Positions 25,037 to 35,326 of a stretch of DNA of 64,000 nt are shown here, in pieces. This stretch comes from Saccharicrinis sp963665705 (GTDB lineage: Bacteria > Bacteroidota > Bacteroidia > Bacteroidales > Marinilabiliaceae): positions 1,116,001 to 1,180,000 of the forward strand of contig OY762448.1 in the NCBI GenBank assembly GCA_963665705.1, in the 5' to 3' direction. Made by a program: the position numbers and the translations under genes. Numbering within the stretch: position 1 is the first letter of the stretch; every line of letters begins with the position of its first letter. A model generated the notes under the pieces. It did not search any database, was not told where the DNA came from, and worked only from the letters and a program-made list of their open reading frames with translations.

Positions 25037-25940
25037 TCTTTTTACTTCGTTTATTTATCAAACTGTATAATATTAAAGAAGCACCAATAATAATCATTCC
25101 AATTATAGGTATAATTTCTGGTTTTTCTCCTGGTATGATAAGCCAACTTAAAATTGCACCAAATATTGGGATAATAAATTTCCAAATATTTAAATCGGAT
25201 ACTAAAACATTAGGACGCTGAAGGAGTAAGAACCATATCGTAAATGCGGTTGCCGATAAGAAACTTAACCATCCTAAAGATAAAAAATAAGGTAAAGGGT
25301 AATTGAAACCGTTGAATGGTTCAATAAACAAAGAGAAAATAAAGATAATTAATCCTCCAAACGACATTTGCCATGAACTCAAAATAACTGGAGAAACTAA
25401 ACCTTTTAATTTGGATACATATACATTGCCTATTCCACTGGATATATTTGCGCATATTAAAATAAGAATCCCCATAACTTGTTGGTAGCCGTCCGCAGAA
25501 TTCCATGCTTTATGATATGCAATCAAAACTATTCCTATAATTCCCATAGAAATAGTAATAAGTTTTTTAAAGCTTAAATTGTCGTTTCTTAGCATAAAAT
25601 GAGCTACTAATGCAGCAAAAAGAGGCTGCGAACCAATTATAATGGCAGCTATTGCACCCGGAACTTTACTCACACCTAAATAAAAAAGGCTATATAATAT
25701 GATGGTTTGGAATATTGAAACTCTTAGGATTTTAAACGGATGTGTTTTAATAGCTTCAATTATAAGGCTAGGTTTTTTCGTTAAAGGAAGTATTAATAAG
25801 CCTGCAATAAAAAAACGAATACCAGCAAATTGAAAAGGTGTAGTATAGTTTAATCCTATTTTAATGCCAGCAAAAGCAGTTGACCAAAGTAAACAGGCAA
25901 TGATAGCCAGAATATATGTGTGTGAAAAAATATGCCTCAT
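25029..25940 (-). CDS. EamA/DMT family transporter
   Basis: 303 residues from ATG at 25940. An in-frame GTG 18 bases upstream overlaps the -7 element and is rejected. Ten hydrophobic segments form two EamA repeats (the first from ILAIIACLLWSTAFAGIKIG, the second from GILILICANISSGIGNVYVSKL). This is the drug/metabolite transporter fold, exporting amino acids or other small metabolites; no substrate can be assigned. The C-terminus is basic (NKRSKKIS) and ends inside the convergent histidine kinase gene. Confidence 0.88.
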   Translation of the reverse strand: MRHIFSHTYILAIIACLLWSTAFAGIKIGLNYTTPFQFAGIRFFIAGLLILPLTKKPSLIIEAIKTHPFKILRVSIFQTIILYSLFYLGVSKVPGAIAAIIIGSQPLFAALVAHFMLRNDNLSFKKLITISMGIIGIVLIAYHKAWNSADGYQQVMGILILICANISSGIGNVYVSKLKGLVSPVILSSWQMSFGGLIIFIFSLFIEPFNGFNYPLPYFLSLGWLSFLSATAFTIWFLLLQRPNVLVSDLNIWKFIIPIFGAILSWLIIPGEKPEIIPIIGMIIIGASLILYSLINKRSKKIS

Positions 25941-25957
25941 AACTATAGTTAAAGGCA

Positions 25958-25965
25958 CAAATGTA
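25958..25965 (-). promoter_or_regulatory. -7 element of the EamA transporter gene
   Basis: Reads TACATTTG on the minus strand, an exact TAnnTTTG match 17 bases before the ATG at 25940. Confidence 0.6.
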
Positions 25966-26013
25966 TTGGATTTAATAGTATGTCAGGTATAATTTAACCA
26001 GTATTAACAGTTG

Positions 26014-29000
26014 TTATTGAGATAGAGAAAAACTAAAGCTAACACCAAAATTACTGGTTGTTGTAGGATAGGAAGTTGAAATATATGGATTATTCACTGT
26101 CCTGTCATAATAAACCTGCATGCTAAATTTGTCGCTTAATACATAATCTGCAGTAAAATCAATTGCTGTAATTTTACTACCAGCTGTTAACTGACTTGTA
26201 TTATCTTCTATTTGTCTAATAAGAGACATATTGTCTTTTATGGATATATCAAGACTTAAATTTAAATCACTTGACATCTTTTTCGATCCTTTACCGCTAC
26301 CCAAAATCATATCCATTTTATCAAAACGATAACCTAAACCAACCGTAAATTTATCATTATAGGTTTCAACCAGCTGATCACTTGTTAAACTAAGACTTAA
26401 ACCTCTGGATTTAGCTATTTCTACTTTTGTTATTAAGCTATTGTTCCATGTAATATTAAACCCAATTAGAGGGGAGAATGTTTCTGATAAAGTAACCGAA
26501 TTTACTTGATATTGCGAGATGAAATTTTCCTGAGTATCTCTTACCCAACTAATTCCGGATGTATTTTCTGAGTAATCTGAGTTTGTAGAGTAAGAACTAA
26601 TTGTATAAGTTGATTTATAAGTATGGCTAATGTCAAATGATTTTATGTACTTTTTGAAAAAATCTATTTTAGAAAGACCATTGTATGTTATTCTCCAGTT
26701 TGGTTGCATAAAGAATACTGAAGGGAATAAAGTTGTAAAGATATTATTAGGATCAGTTCCGCTATATGCAGACAGGAATGCTGGGATTAATACATCTTGC
26801 GAACTTTCTCCATATCCATTGGGATTTGGATTGTCAGAATCTACAGAAGTAGCATTGTTAATATAATTAGGGTCAGCCTTTAATCTTTCCGTTACTAATC
26901 TTTTAGTTATCTTAGATCTGTTTTGTAAAAATGTATTATAAGTTTCGGATTCGTAGGTACCATTTTTACCAACTTTTTTAAATGCAGTTCCAATAATATT
27001 ATATGTCATTGAAAAGCTTCCACTCTCGCGAGTGTTGTAAGCGTTAAATGAGCTTACACCTTTATAATAATACTCCTGCATGTTATTCGCATATCTTCTG
27101 TTTGAGCTTAAGTCAATTCTTAATCCATTTATAGGCTGAATAGTAGCTTTTAAAGTAAGATCCTGCAGTTGAGTCATTATATAAGGATTATTAATTGTAT
27201 CAATAGTAATCCATCCTTTATTTGCAGCTTTCTGAGCAAATTGTCTATCCTGAAAACCGGCAACAAAACTATAACCAGGCGCATTAAAACCATTATAAGT
27301 TGAAGTACCTAAGAAATTTGATTCAGGAAGATAACCGGGAAGTGTAGTAGTATTAGTTTCGGTGTAACTTAAACTAATATTTTTAATTCCAGTTAATATC
27401 ATAGCCGAATGATCAACAACTTTATTAAAAATAGTTGTTTTATCAATTACGGTACCACTCACCATTACTCTGGCATTTTCATAATCAGCTTCAGGTACAA
27501 ATTCTGTTTTTGAGTCATTTATTTGTACAATTTTACCCCTTGCTGTTCTTCCGTTTTTATCAAACATCCTAACCCTGACATCAGAAGTTTTTAGTTTGTG
27601 ATTGATGATGTATGATTGGCCCTTTTTTAGGTTTATTCCATCCTTGTTGTATCGTACTGTACGTTTCTGATTTTGATTTTTACTGTTTCTATTATTTGAA
27701 TATTTTCTGGATAATCCTTTTAAATATTTTGATTGGTTGTATAATGTATTCATAGTAAGGTTAACAGTACCCTGAATATTATTACCGTTTGTTATGGTAT
27801 TTCCCCATTCAATATCATCATCAGTAGATGATGGAGCAATCTCCCAGTTATACTTTCCGGTATATCGAATATTTGAGTTTATCCAATTTAAATAAGGAAG
27901 TTTGTTAATTGGGATATTATAATTTACATTAAAATTATGTTGGTAATTTGTAGTTCTACCACCACTTAAAATATTTGTAAGAACTGAATCTTTCCAAAGT
28001 TCATATTGTGTTTTATAGGCATCTTTATCTACTACTCCTTCTGGTTCATCAATTCGTGCATTTGTAGTTGAACTAAATGTAAACTTCAATGATTTAGTAA
28101 AATTATAGTTCAAATCGAAATACCTGTTCCAGTTAAAACTCTTACTTATAGTTATAGGAATCTTATAATCCGGATTATTTACATTTCGGAGTTGTGTTTG
28201 TGAATAATCCCTAAGCATTTCTGTTCTATACGAAATTTGGGTTGGCATTAAGTAAAAGTTAAAATCTTTAATGATTTTAAATGCTTTTCCTTTTAGCGCT
28301 TTGCTCTTTTTAAAAGGTTCATAATTTTTAGGTCGGTTATTGAAATTATAGGCAATAACAGCTTTAAAGTCTTTATCAATGGCTTTTTCAGTATTTACAT
28401 CATGCGATTTTGTTTCATTATATGCATATGTAGTAGATATGTTTGATATATCGTAAATTCTGTTCTTTTTCTTATCATTTTTAGCCTTAAGCCGTACATT
28501 AGTAAAGTTTACACTTTTACGGGATACAACATCTTGTGATAAATTTTTAATACTATCTCTTTCAGCTTTAGTTTTAGCATTATCAAGAACTACATCCAGT
28601 TTTATATCCGGATCGAGAGGGTAATATTCAGGTGTGGTTACTTCCTTTGACTGTGAATAATAAAACGGAACAGAAAGGCGTGAGTCTGGCCCTAAAAATT
28701 TACCTAGTTCCAGATTTGTAGCAATATCATATTGTGAAAAATCTTCCTGACTTCTTTCCGAAACGCTTTCATCGACACTTCCAAATCCCACGGTGGATTT
28801 GTTTCCTGCTAATGATACATTACCTAAGTCAGAGAGTTTAATATTCATACGAGCATTGGCTGCCCAGCCTCCTTCTTCTTCAAAATCAGATAGTCTAAGC
28901 TCATTAAACCAGGTTTCAAATGAAACTACTTTTTCTGTTAATGTACTTCTAACACCAAGCAAAATTGTTTTAATGTTACCCATATTCGGGTTACCTTTAA

Positions 29001-32000
29001 TTTTAACCCAGTTATTACCATCCTGCATTATATATACTTCACTTGTTGAAGTAGAACTCTCATTTCGTTCAAGTTTTACTGTTTGGAAAAGACTTAATGC
29101 AAAATCAAACTGGTTATTTTCAGGCCAAACCTCCTCGTCGCTCATTGCTCCCCCATGCGCTGTCATTTCCAGAGGAACTTCATATTCATAATAATTGTCT
29201 TTACTATCAGTTCCAATTCGAATAAATGCTCTCACATTGTTATCACCAATAGATCCTTCATCTACTTCTTCAGCATGGACTTCCATTTTTAATCTACCAT
29301 ACTGACGAATATCTAAACTTACGGTTTTATAGATAGCACGCCTGTCATTTTTTGGTAAATCAGTTACATTTACAGTGATAGATTGTTCGTTTAATTGCCT
29401 GATTTGAGGATTAGCAGGATCAATTACCCTATCAATTCCAGGAGGAAGTACATAGTTAATTGGTGTACGTTCTGCATTTTCTTCAATGTTAACAGCTCCT
29501 GTTGTAAAAGTTGTATTTTCATTTTCAATAACTGTCTCATCATCCTCCGCTAGATCGTTTTCATATTTTCGCCATTCACTTCTAACTAAATCTAAACTGG
29601 CAAAACGAAGAATAGTTGTATCTGCAAAACCATGTAAAAACATTCTCATAAAACGTATTGAAGTAAAATCGGAAATACTTCCAACCGTTTTATCGGGTGA
29701 TGTTACAGGGATTCGGAACTGGTACCATTTAACTTCATCAGTAGTATTGTTTTTTAAATCAACAGTTGCAGTGCGAATATCAGTAATATAGTTTTCGCCA
29801 ACCTCCATATTCTGAGGATCTAAACTAACTTTATATTGATAGTAACTTTCTGTTTCACTTAAAGTGTTATCTCCATTAATATCTTCTTGATCAGGAATTG
29901 AGGTAGCGGCAGTTGAATAACTTTCAGGAGAATATTCTGAAGGTACAGAGTTTCCTTCCGGACCATTAAAGTTTTTATATCTATCCAGAATATTTGTTTC
30001 TTTACTATCAAAATCGCTACCTCTAAAATAATGGTAGTCATCAGCAGATGGGTCATTTATTATTTTTTGATATGCTTCATCTGTTAACTGACCCATATTC
30101 AATAGGTTGTTGATGGAGTTTATATAGTCTTTGTAGAAAGAAACCTCTTCATCATCAGCTAAACCATCAAAACCAATATCTTGCAATATTCTAGCATCAG
30201 CTTCGTTACTAAATGCACTTACTAAGCTTGTTTTTGTAGGAATATTACCCCATACTGTTTGATCAACATCTGAAGTTTCATCAGGACCAGGCATTCCTTG
30301 TTCAAAGAATTTACGGGAGTCATTTAACACATCTTCAGATACATTACCCAAGTTAAAATATAGATCTCCGGCTTTATCAGGATCGTCATCGTAAATAAAA
30401 GGATCCATCATCCAAAATTCTATATATTCAACGTTAGCCGTTTCAAAGTCTGTTGTTTCAACCTCCCGTTGAATACCTGCCCATCTTTCCTCTGGTGCAT
30501 TTAATTCCCCGTCTACATTAATATCTGTATCAAAGTTATATGGACCTCTTTCTTTAGGATAATAGGCAACGTTTAGTACTGAAATGTTTGTAGGCTCACC
30601 ATATGCCGATTCCATTTCCGGCCAAATTTCCTCCTCGTAAATAATCCTGACAAAATGGTTTGATTGCTCATCTAAATCGTTAGCAATATGATTTGGTGTA
30701 TATTGATTGTTTCTGAAGAATAGAGGATCAATGTTATACCATGCAATCTTGGCACGATCGTAGCCATAGGATAAATCATTAATATTACTTGAATTCGGTA
30801 TGATGCTTTCCTGTTCTTGAGGAGCACTGGCTAAACTCCATGCTGTCCAGTTACGCATATCAATTGAAGTTTCAGTTCCTTCAAAGTCATCAATGTAAGC
30901 TTCTCCTTCTTCACCAATTATATTTGGATGACCAGGTATAATCTGGGCAAACTCTCCTTCAAATGAAATACTTGAGGGTTCTTTAGCTTGTAAACCGGGT
31001 AATTTGTTTAATACATTAGTAAGCCATTGTGATTCCGAAAAATAAGAGGTGTTAAAGCCATATATTGTGTTTGCAATTGGCTCATCTCCAATACTTACTT
31101 TTTGAGTTAATGGTTGTTCTCTTAAATATTCTACTGTAGCTCCAATATTAAAGTTTTCATTAAACTGATAATTTAAATGTGTTCCTAACAGAGTTTTTGT
31201 TTGTAAATTAAACAAGCTTTGACTCTCAAGAGATATTGATATTGGCGTACCACTTTCAAGTAATCCTTGATTAATGATTTTAACAGTACCAAAAGTATAG
31301 TCAACAGTGTAGTCAACATTTTCAGTCAGTTTAATTCCTCCTGCTGTTACAATAACAGAACCTTGTGACAGGTTTTGTGCATTCAGTGATATTTCGCTAC
31401 TTGTACTTGAACTATAAGTTCCTCGTAACCAAAATTTATTTTTTTCAGAGTTTTGAGTAGCATTTGTTTGTGTTGAATCATACAACGACTGATAGACGTA
31501 TTTATCAATCAACTCATTTTTTCTAGAAGACGATATGGACGTACTACTATTAATGACATCTTCTAAGTGAGATCCAAAAGGCTCTAATACAGGGAAGATA
31601 ATCCTACCATTTTCCGGGTAAATGGTTTGGTCTTCAATATAATCAAAAACACCATCAGGGATAGGGTCAAGAATGTCATTCAACCTATCCAGATCCATTA
31701 TCCGTAAAATTAAAGGGATACTATCGTCTTGATTTGCAAAAATATCTGTTTCAGGTAAATAATTAATGTAAGCACCTGTTGAATCATCTACATAAGCAAT
31801 GTCAAATTCAAAATCTTCGCTGTCAATCTGGTAGGCACCTAAAGAGTAGATGTTTTTCATCATCAGATCCCAGGTTGGTTTAACAGAAGGAGTTAGGTTT
31901 GTACTCTTTAATAATTTTAGATATAAAGATGTACTGGCTTCATTTCCTGAATTGGTAAATTCACCAACAGTATAAGTTTCTCCATTATAGTCATATTCAA

Positions 32001-33408
32001 ATGCAACAGCTAATACCTCATCACTATTTAAAGAGCTGTTTAATGAAATAAAACCAAGTTGGCTATTCAATGTATATTCCGAAGATGAAAGCAATCGTGC
32101 ATTTTCAATTTTTTCATAATCTTGTCCACTCACAAAACCATTTCCACTAAGAGCTTTAAGTGTTTGAGTAACCTGGTTTATATCCCTGATGGCAGAATAC
32201 GTTGTATTCATTTCGTTATATAAGTTGTTTGTACCATTATCAGGGTTTTTATCAGAAGATGATTGAGACCATAAATTAGTATTATAAATATTATTGTTGT
32301 TTTCACCAATATCCATAAAACCAACAATATCTCTTGCATCATCATAATCTCCAGCAGTGTTAGTAACCCACACTTCTATTTTTTGAATGCTAATTCTCGA
32401 ATTTATAGGATATGAACTTTGAGCGTCATTATATAAATCTCTAAAAAAGTTCGAAAGAAAAAAGTGTCTGTTCTTATCATATTCATTGATGGCAACTTCG
32501 AACTCTTGTTGGGTAGCACCGCCTTGTACATCAAGTACTGTAGTTTCTCCTTTTTGTTGAGCGGCTATGGCACTTACACTTAATTTTCCAAATTGTAGGT
32601 CTGTTTTAATACCAAATAAACTTTGACTACCTGTAATTAATGTACCGGGTAATGATAATGAAACATTACCGGCCTCGATAGATTGAATAATATCATCTTC
32701 TTTACCTTCGTATTCAAGTTTCATTTCATTTTCAAACTCAAAGGTAGCTTCAGTGTTGTAATTTATACCGAGTTTTAATTTATCTCCAATGTTACCTTGG
32801 ATATTCATTTGAATTTTTTCTTCAAAGTCAAATGTAGTTGTCTTTCGGAGATCTTCTTGTAATGTTGGATTATCAATAGTCGTTTGATTTATACCAATTT
32901 TAAGTTCAGCTCTACCTTGAGGTTTAATGTTTATTATGTTTCCACCTAATAAATTCTCTATTTCACTTCCTAAACTAAATGAGGGATTGAAAATGGAGAA
33001 CTTATCATCCGAGTCAACAGTCCGAGCTCTTCCTTCCCAATAAGCAAGCATTGAGTTTCGTACATCTTTATCCAGATATTCTTCTAGTGTCATCGTGTAA
33101 GGAAGACGTACATTGATATTACCTATTTTTCTAAAAAATGAAACTTCTCCGGTTTTAGGATTGTAACTGGTTGTATATTGAAAAGTTTCAGATTCCTGAA
33201 GTTGAATGGCACTTTGTTGTTCTGGTTTGAGAAAAGGGTTATTCGATTCTCCAGATATGGATGGGTATCTGGTTTCTTGTTGCAAGGAGTCCGGATCCTG
33301 CATAAGAGGAGCATATACATTGCTTGCATTCAGAGTGTGATGCCCTAAAAGAAAGACTAGTATAATAACAAAGTTATAGTTAAATATATATCTTAAAACT
33401 TTTCTCAA
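26014..33408 (-). CDS. sprA: Type IX secretion translocon protein SprA
   Basis: 2464 residues, the size expected for SprA (Sov in Porphyromonas), the giant 36-strand outer-membrane barrel through which type IX cargo leaves the cell. An N-terminal signal peptide (YNFVIILVFLLGHHTLNA) is followed by an extended plug/cap region with repeated GAxxI-type beta motifs, for example FDFEEKIQMNIQGNIGDKLK and GSQSLFGIKTDLQFGK. SprA-typical segments are IDDFEGTETSIDMRNW and ETWFNELRLSDFEEEGGWAANARMN. The C-terminus ends in an aromatic barrel strand, FGVSFSFSLSQ. The order thiL-ruvA-sprA on one strand suggests an operon; ruvA-sprA adjacency is common in the phylum. The reading frame is intact throughout. 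Confidence 0.96.
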   Translation of the reverse strand: MRKVLRYIFNYNFVIILVFLLGHHTLNASNVYAPLMQDPDSLQQETRYPSISGESNNPFLKPEQQSAIQLQESETFQYTTSYNPKTGEVSFFRKIGNINVRLPYTMTLEEYLDKDVRNSMLAYWEGRARTVDSDDKFSIFNPSFSLGSEIENLLGGNIINIKPQGRAELKIGINQTTIDNPTLQEDLRKTTTFDFEEKIQMNIQGNIGDKLKLGINYNTEATFEFENEMKLEYEGKEDDIIQSIEAGNVSLSLPGTLITGSQSLFGIKTDLQFGKLSVSAIAAQQKGETTVLDVQGGATQQEFEVAINEYDKNRHFFLSNFFRDLYNDAQSSYPINSRISIQKIEVWVTNTAGDYDDARDIVGFMDIGENNNNIYNTNLWSQSSSDKNPDNGTNNLYNEMNTTYSAIRDINQVTQTLKALSGNGFVSGQDYEKIENARLLSSSEYTLNSQLGFISLNSSLNSDEVLAVAFEYDYNGETYTVGEFTNSGNEASTSLYLKLLKSTNLTPSVKPTWDLMMKNIYSLGAYQIDSEDFEFDIAYVDDSTGAYINYLPETDIFANQDDSIPLILRIMDLDRLNDILDPIPDGVFDYIEDQTIYPENGRIIFPVLEPFGSHLEDVINSSTSISSSRKNELIDKYVYQSLYDSTQTNATQNSEKNKFWLRGTYSSSTSSEISLNAQNLSQGSVIVTAGGIKLTENVDYTVDYTFGTVKIINQGLLESGTPISISLESQSLFNLQTKTLLGTHLNYQFNENFNIGATVEYLREQPLTQKVSIGDEPIANTIYGFNTSYFSESQWLTNVLNKLPGLQAKEPSSISFEGEFAQIIPGHPNIIGEEGEAYIDDFEGTETSIDMRNWTAWSLASAPQEQESIIPNSSNINDLSYGYDRAKIAWYNIDPLFFRNNQYTPNHIANDLDEQSNHFVRIIYEEEIWPEMESAYGEPTNISVLNVAYYPKERGPYNFDTDINVDGELNAPEERWAGIQREVETTDFETANVEYIEFWMMDPFIYDDDPDKAGDLYFNLGNVSEDVLNDSRKFFEQGMPGPDETSDVDQTVWGNIPTKTSLVSAFSNEADARILQDIGFDGLADDEEVSFYKDYINSINNLLNMGQLTDEAYQKIINDPSADDYHYFRGSDFDSKETNILDRYKNFNGPEGNSVPSEYSPESYSTAATSIPDQEDINGDNTLSETESYYQYKVSLDPQNMEVGENYITDIRTATVDLKNNTTDEVKWYQFRIPVTSPDKTVGSISDFTSIRFMRMFLHGFADTTILRFASLDLVRSEWRKYENDLAEDDETVIENENTTFTTGAVNIEENAERTPINYVLPPGIDRVIDPANPQIRQLNEQSITVNVTDLPKNDRRAIYKTVSLDIRQYGRLKMEVHAEEVDEGSIGDNNVRAFIRIGTDSKDNYYEYEVPLEMTAHGGAMSDEEVWPENNQFDFALSLFQTVKLERNESSTSTSEVYIMQDGNNWVKIKGNPNMGNIKTILLGVRSTLTEKVVSFETWFNELRLSDFEEEGGWAANARMNIKLSDLGNVSLAGNKSTVGFGSVDESVSERSQEDFSQYDIATNLELGKFLGPDSRLSVPFYYSQSKEVTTPEYYPLDPDIKLDVVLDNAKTKAERDSIKNLSQDVVSRKSVNFTNVRLKAKNDKKKNRIYDISNISTTYAYNETKSHDVNTEKAIDKDFKAVIAYNFNNRPKNYEPFKKSKALKGKAFKIIKDFNFYLMPTQISYRTEMLRDYSQTQLRNVNNPDYKIPITISKSFNWNRYFDLNYNFTKSLKFTFSSTTNARIDEPEGVVDKDAYKTQYELWKDSVLTNILSGGRTTNYQHNFNVNYNIPINKLPYLNWINSNIRYTGKYNWEIAPSSTDDDIEWGNTITNGNNIQGTVNLTMNTLYNQSKYLKGLSRKYSNNRNSKNQNQKRTVRYNKDGINLKKGQSYIINHKLKTSDVRVRMFDKNGRTARGKIVQINDSKTEFVPEADYENARVMVSGTVIDKTTIFNKVVDHSAMILTGIKNISLSYTETNTTTLPGYLPESNFLGTSTYNGFNAPGYSFVAGFQDRQFAQKAANKGWITIDTINNPYIMTQLQDLTLKATIQPINGLRIDLSSNRRYANNMQEYYYKGVSSFNAYNTRESGSFSMTYNIIGTAFKKVGKNGTYESETYNTFLQNRSKITKRLVTERLKADPNYINNATSVDSDNPNPNGYGESSQDVLIPAFLSAYSGTDPNNIFTTLFPSVFFMQPNWRITYNGLSKIDFFKKYIKSFDISHTYKSTYTISSYSTNSDYSENTSGISWVRDTQENFISQYQVNSVTLSETFSPLIGFNITWNNSLITKVEIAKSRGLSLSLTSDQLVETYNDKFTVGLGYRFDKMDMILGSGKGSKKMSSDLNLSLDISIKDNMSLIRQIEDNTSQLTAGSKITAIDFTADYVLSDKFSMQVYYDRTVNNPYISTSYPTTTSNFGVSFSFSLSQ

Positions 33409-33464
33409 GTTTTTTTTATTAATGGTTACTATTTGGAGGTTGGATTTTAAAATACAAAATAAAT

Positions 33465-34046
33465 CTATAGCATTTTTAAAGCTTTTTTGATTAATTCTTC
33501 AACTTTAATACTCGATTCTGTAGATGTAATTTTATCAACAACTTTTTGTGCACTGTTTTTAGCAAATCCTAACATCACTAAAGCAGATAACGCCTCTTCC
33601 TTTATTGTATTGTTTGGTTCTGCAAATATTTTTGGATCAACAGGCTCTTTTCCTAATTTATCTGCTAAATCAACAATGACTCTTTGAGCTGTTTTAGCAC
33701 CAATTCCTTTTATACTTTTTAAAAGATTAACATTACCTGAAGAAATCGCTTCATGAATTTCTCCGGGAGACATAGATGAAAGCATCATACGAGCCGTATT
33801 AGCTCCAATTCCATTTACAGATATTAAATGAACGAAGATATTTCTTTCTATAGTTTCATAAAAACCATATAAGTTATGAGCATCTTCACGTATTTGTTCG
33901 TATAAGTATAACTGTATTTCTTTTTGGTTTTGAAGCTTGGTAAACGTGTTTAAAGAAATATTGATAAAATACCCAATGCCATTGTTTTCAACAATGCAAT
34001 GAGCCGGACTGGATTCAACGATGTGACCTTTAATATATTCTAGCAT
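33465..34046 (-). CDS. ruvA: Holliday junction DNA helicase subunit RuvA
   Basis: 193 residues. RuvA tetramers bind four-way junctions and load the RuvB motor. Domain I is an OB fold (MLEYIKGHIVESSPAHCIVENNGIGY), and domain II has two helix-hairpin-helix motifs (LISVNGIGANTARMML and LKSIKGIGAKTAQRV). A short acidic linker leads to domain III (EEALSALVMLGFAKNSAQKVV), which contacts RuvB. The gene lies 56 bases upstream of sprA on the same strand. ruvB and ruvC are not in the window. Confidence 0.96.
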   Translation of the reverse strand: MLEYIKGHIVESSPAHCIVENNGIGYFINISLNTFTKLQNQKEIQLYLYEQIREDAHNLYGFYETIERNIFVHLISVNGIGANTARMMLSSMSPGEIHEAISSGNVNLLKSIKGIGAKTAQRVIVDLADKLGKEPVDPKIFAEPNNTIKEEALSALVMLGFAKNSAQKVVDKITSTESSIKVEELIKKALKML

Positions 34047-34100
34047 AAGTTATGTCTCAAATATCAGATGTTAAGTCTACACAACAATTATAAAAAACGA

Positions 34101-35141
34101 TTATTTTACAGAGTTCCAACCTTGAGCCTGAAGCTCAATCTCTTGATCGCCATTAGTAACAAGATAATTACCTTTACTTTCTTCTGTGATATGGCCGATA
34201 GTATAAATCTTTAAATCAGTTTCTTTAGAGAATTTTTCATAATCTTCTAAAGAAATAGTAAAGAGTAACTCATAATCTTCACCACCATTTAGTGCTGCAA
34301 CAGTTGGGTTCATATTGAGTTCTTCTGCCATTAACGAAGTTGTATGATCAATAGGGATTTTATTTTCGTAAATTCTGCAACCTGTTTTCGAATTTTTGCA
34401 GATCTGCATAATATCAGATGATAATCCATCTGAAAGATCAATCATAGATGTAGGTTTTACACCAATTTCTTGTAAAAAGTCAATAATATCTTTTCTTGCT
34501 TCAGGTTTTAATTGACGTTCAAGAATATAATCATAACCAGATAGATCAGGTTGAATGGCATTATTATTATCATGCACTCTCTTTTCTCGTTCTAATAATT
34601 GAAGTCCCATATATGCAGCACCTAAATCACCAGTGATACATATTAAATCATTCGGTTTAGCTCCTTCTCTATATACTAAATCTTCTTTCTTTGCTTCACC
34701 TATTGCTGTAATACTAATCGTTAAACCAGTTAATGAAGTAGTAGTGTCTCCACCAATTAAATCTACATTGTATTTTTCGCAAGCTAACTTTATGCCTTCA
34801 TATAATTGGTCTATTGCATTAAGACTTATCCTTGAACTTATTCCTAATGAAACAGTGATTTGTTTAGGAGTAGCGTTCATTGCATAAATATCACTAATAT
34901 TAACAACTACAGCCTTATACCCTAGGTGTTTTAACGGTGTGTAAACCAAATCAAAGTGGATCCCCTGAAGCAGTAGATCTGTTGTTACAACAGTTTGTTT
35001 ATTATTATAGTCAAGTACAGCAGCATCATCACCAACTCCTGTTATAGTACTGCTGTTTTTTATTTTAATATCTTTAGTTAGATGATCAATCAATCCAAAT
35101 TCGCCTAAGTTCTTAAGGTCTTGATTTTTATTTTCTGCCAT
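34101..35141 (-). CDS. thiL: Thiamine-monophosphate kinase
   Basis: 346 residues of the ThiL/PurM-like ATP-binding fold. It phosphorylates thiamine phosphate to thiamine diphosphate in the last step of cofactor synthesis. The N-terminal GVGDDAAVLDY and TTDLLLQGIHFDL segments carry the metal-binding acids. LIGGDTTTS and ITGDLGAAYMGL form the ATP site, and SMIDLSDGLSSD and NGGEDYELLFTI complete the domain. The length is typical. Its -7 box is at 35167, and ruvA and sprA follow on the same strand 54 and ~690 bases further on. Confidence 0.94.
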   Translation of the reverse strand: MAENKNQDLKNLGEFGLIDHLTKDIKIKNSSTITGVGDDAAVLDYNNKQTVVTTDLLLQGIHFDLVYTPLKHLGYKAVVVNISDIYAMNATPKQITVSLGISSRISLNAIDQLYEGIKLACEKYNVDLIGGDTTTSLTGLTISITAIGEAKKEDLVYREGAKPNDLICITGDLGAAYMGLQLLEREKRVHDNNNAIQPDLSGYDYILERQLKPEARKDIIDFLQEIGVKPTSMIDLSDGLSSDIMQICKNSKTGCRIYENKIPIDHTTSLMAEELNMNPTVAALNGGEDYELLFTISLEDYEKFSKETDLKIYTIGHITEESKGNYLVTNGDQEIELQAQGWNSVK

Positions 35142-35166
35142 TTTTCAATGTTAAGTCATTAAGCTG

Positions 35167-35174
35167 CAAAACTA
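35167..35174 (-). promoter_or_regulatory. -7 element of thiL
   Basis: Reads TAGTTTTG then CAG on the minus strand, an exact TAnnTTTG match 25 bases before the thiL ATG. It may drive thiL-ruvA-sprA. Confidence 0.6.
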
Positions 35175-35238
35175 ATAAAAAATAAGAGGTAATTAACAGG
35201 CATTATGATGTGAGTTACGTTTTAGGTAAAAAAAATAC

Positions 35239-35268
35239 AAAAAAAAGCCACATTATAATAATGTGGCT
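35239..35268 (-). terminator. Intrinsic terminator of the rnf operon
   Basis: Stem AGCCACAT/ATGTGGCT (35261-35268 and 35246-35253, 7-nt loop) followed on the minus strand by seven U. It lies 59 bases past the rnfA stop. Confidence 0.9.
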
Positions 35269-35326
35269 CTAAATAGTCCTGTTTTTATGCAGGAAAATAT
35301 CTCAATTTAATAAGTCCTTCATAACT

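Noticed and set aside
28793..29791. Open frames antisense to sprA (about 100-130 codons)
   Set aside because: They mirror a strongly conserved gene, have Ser-rich low-complexity translations and no promoter.
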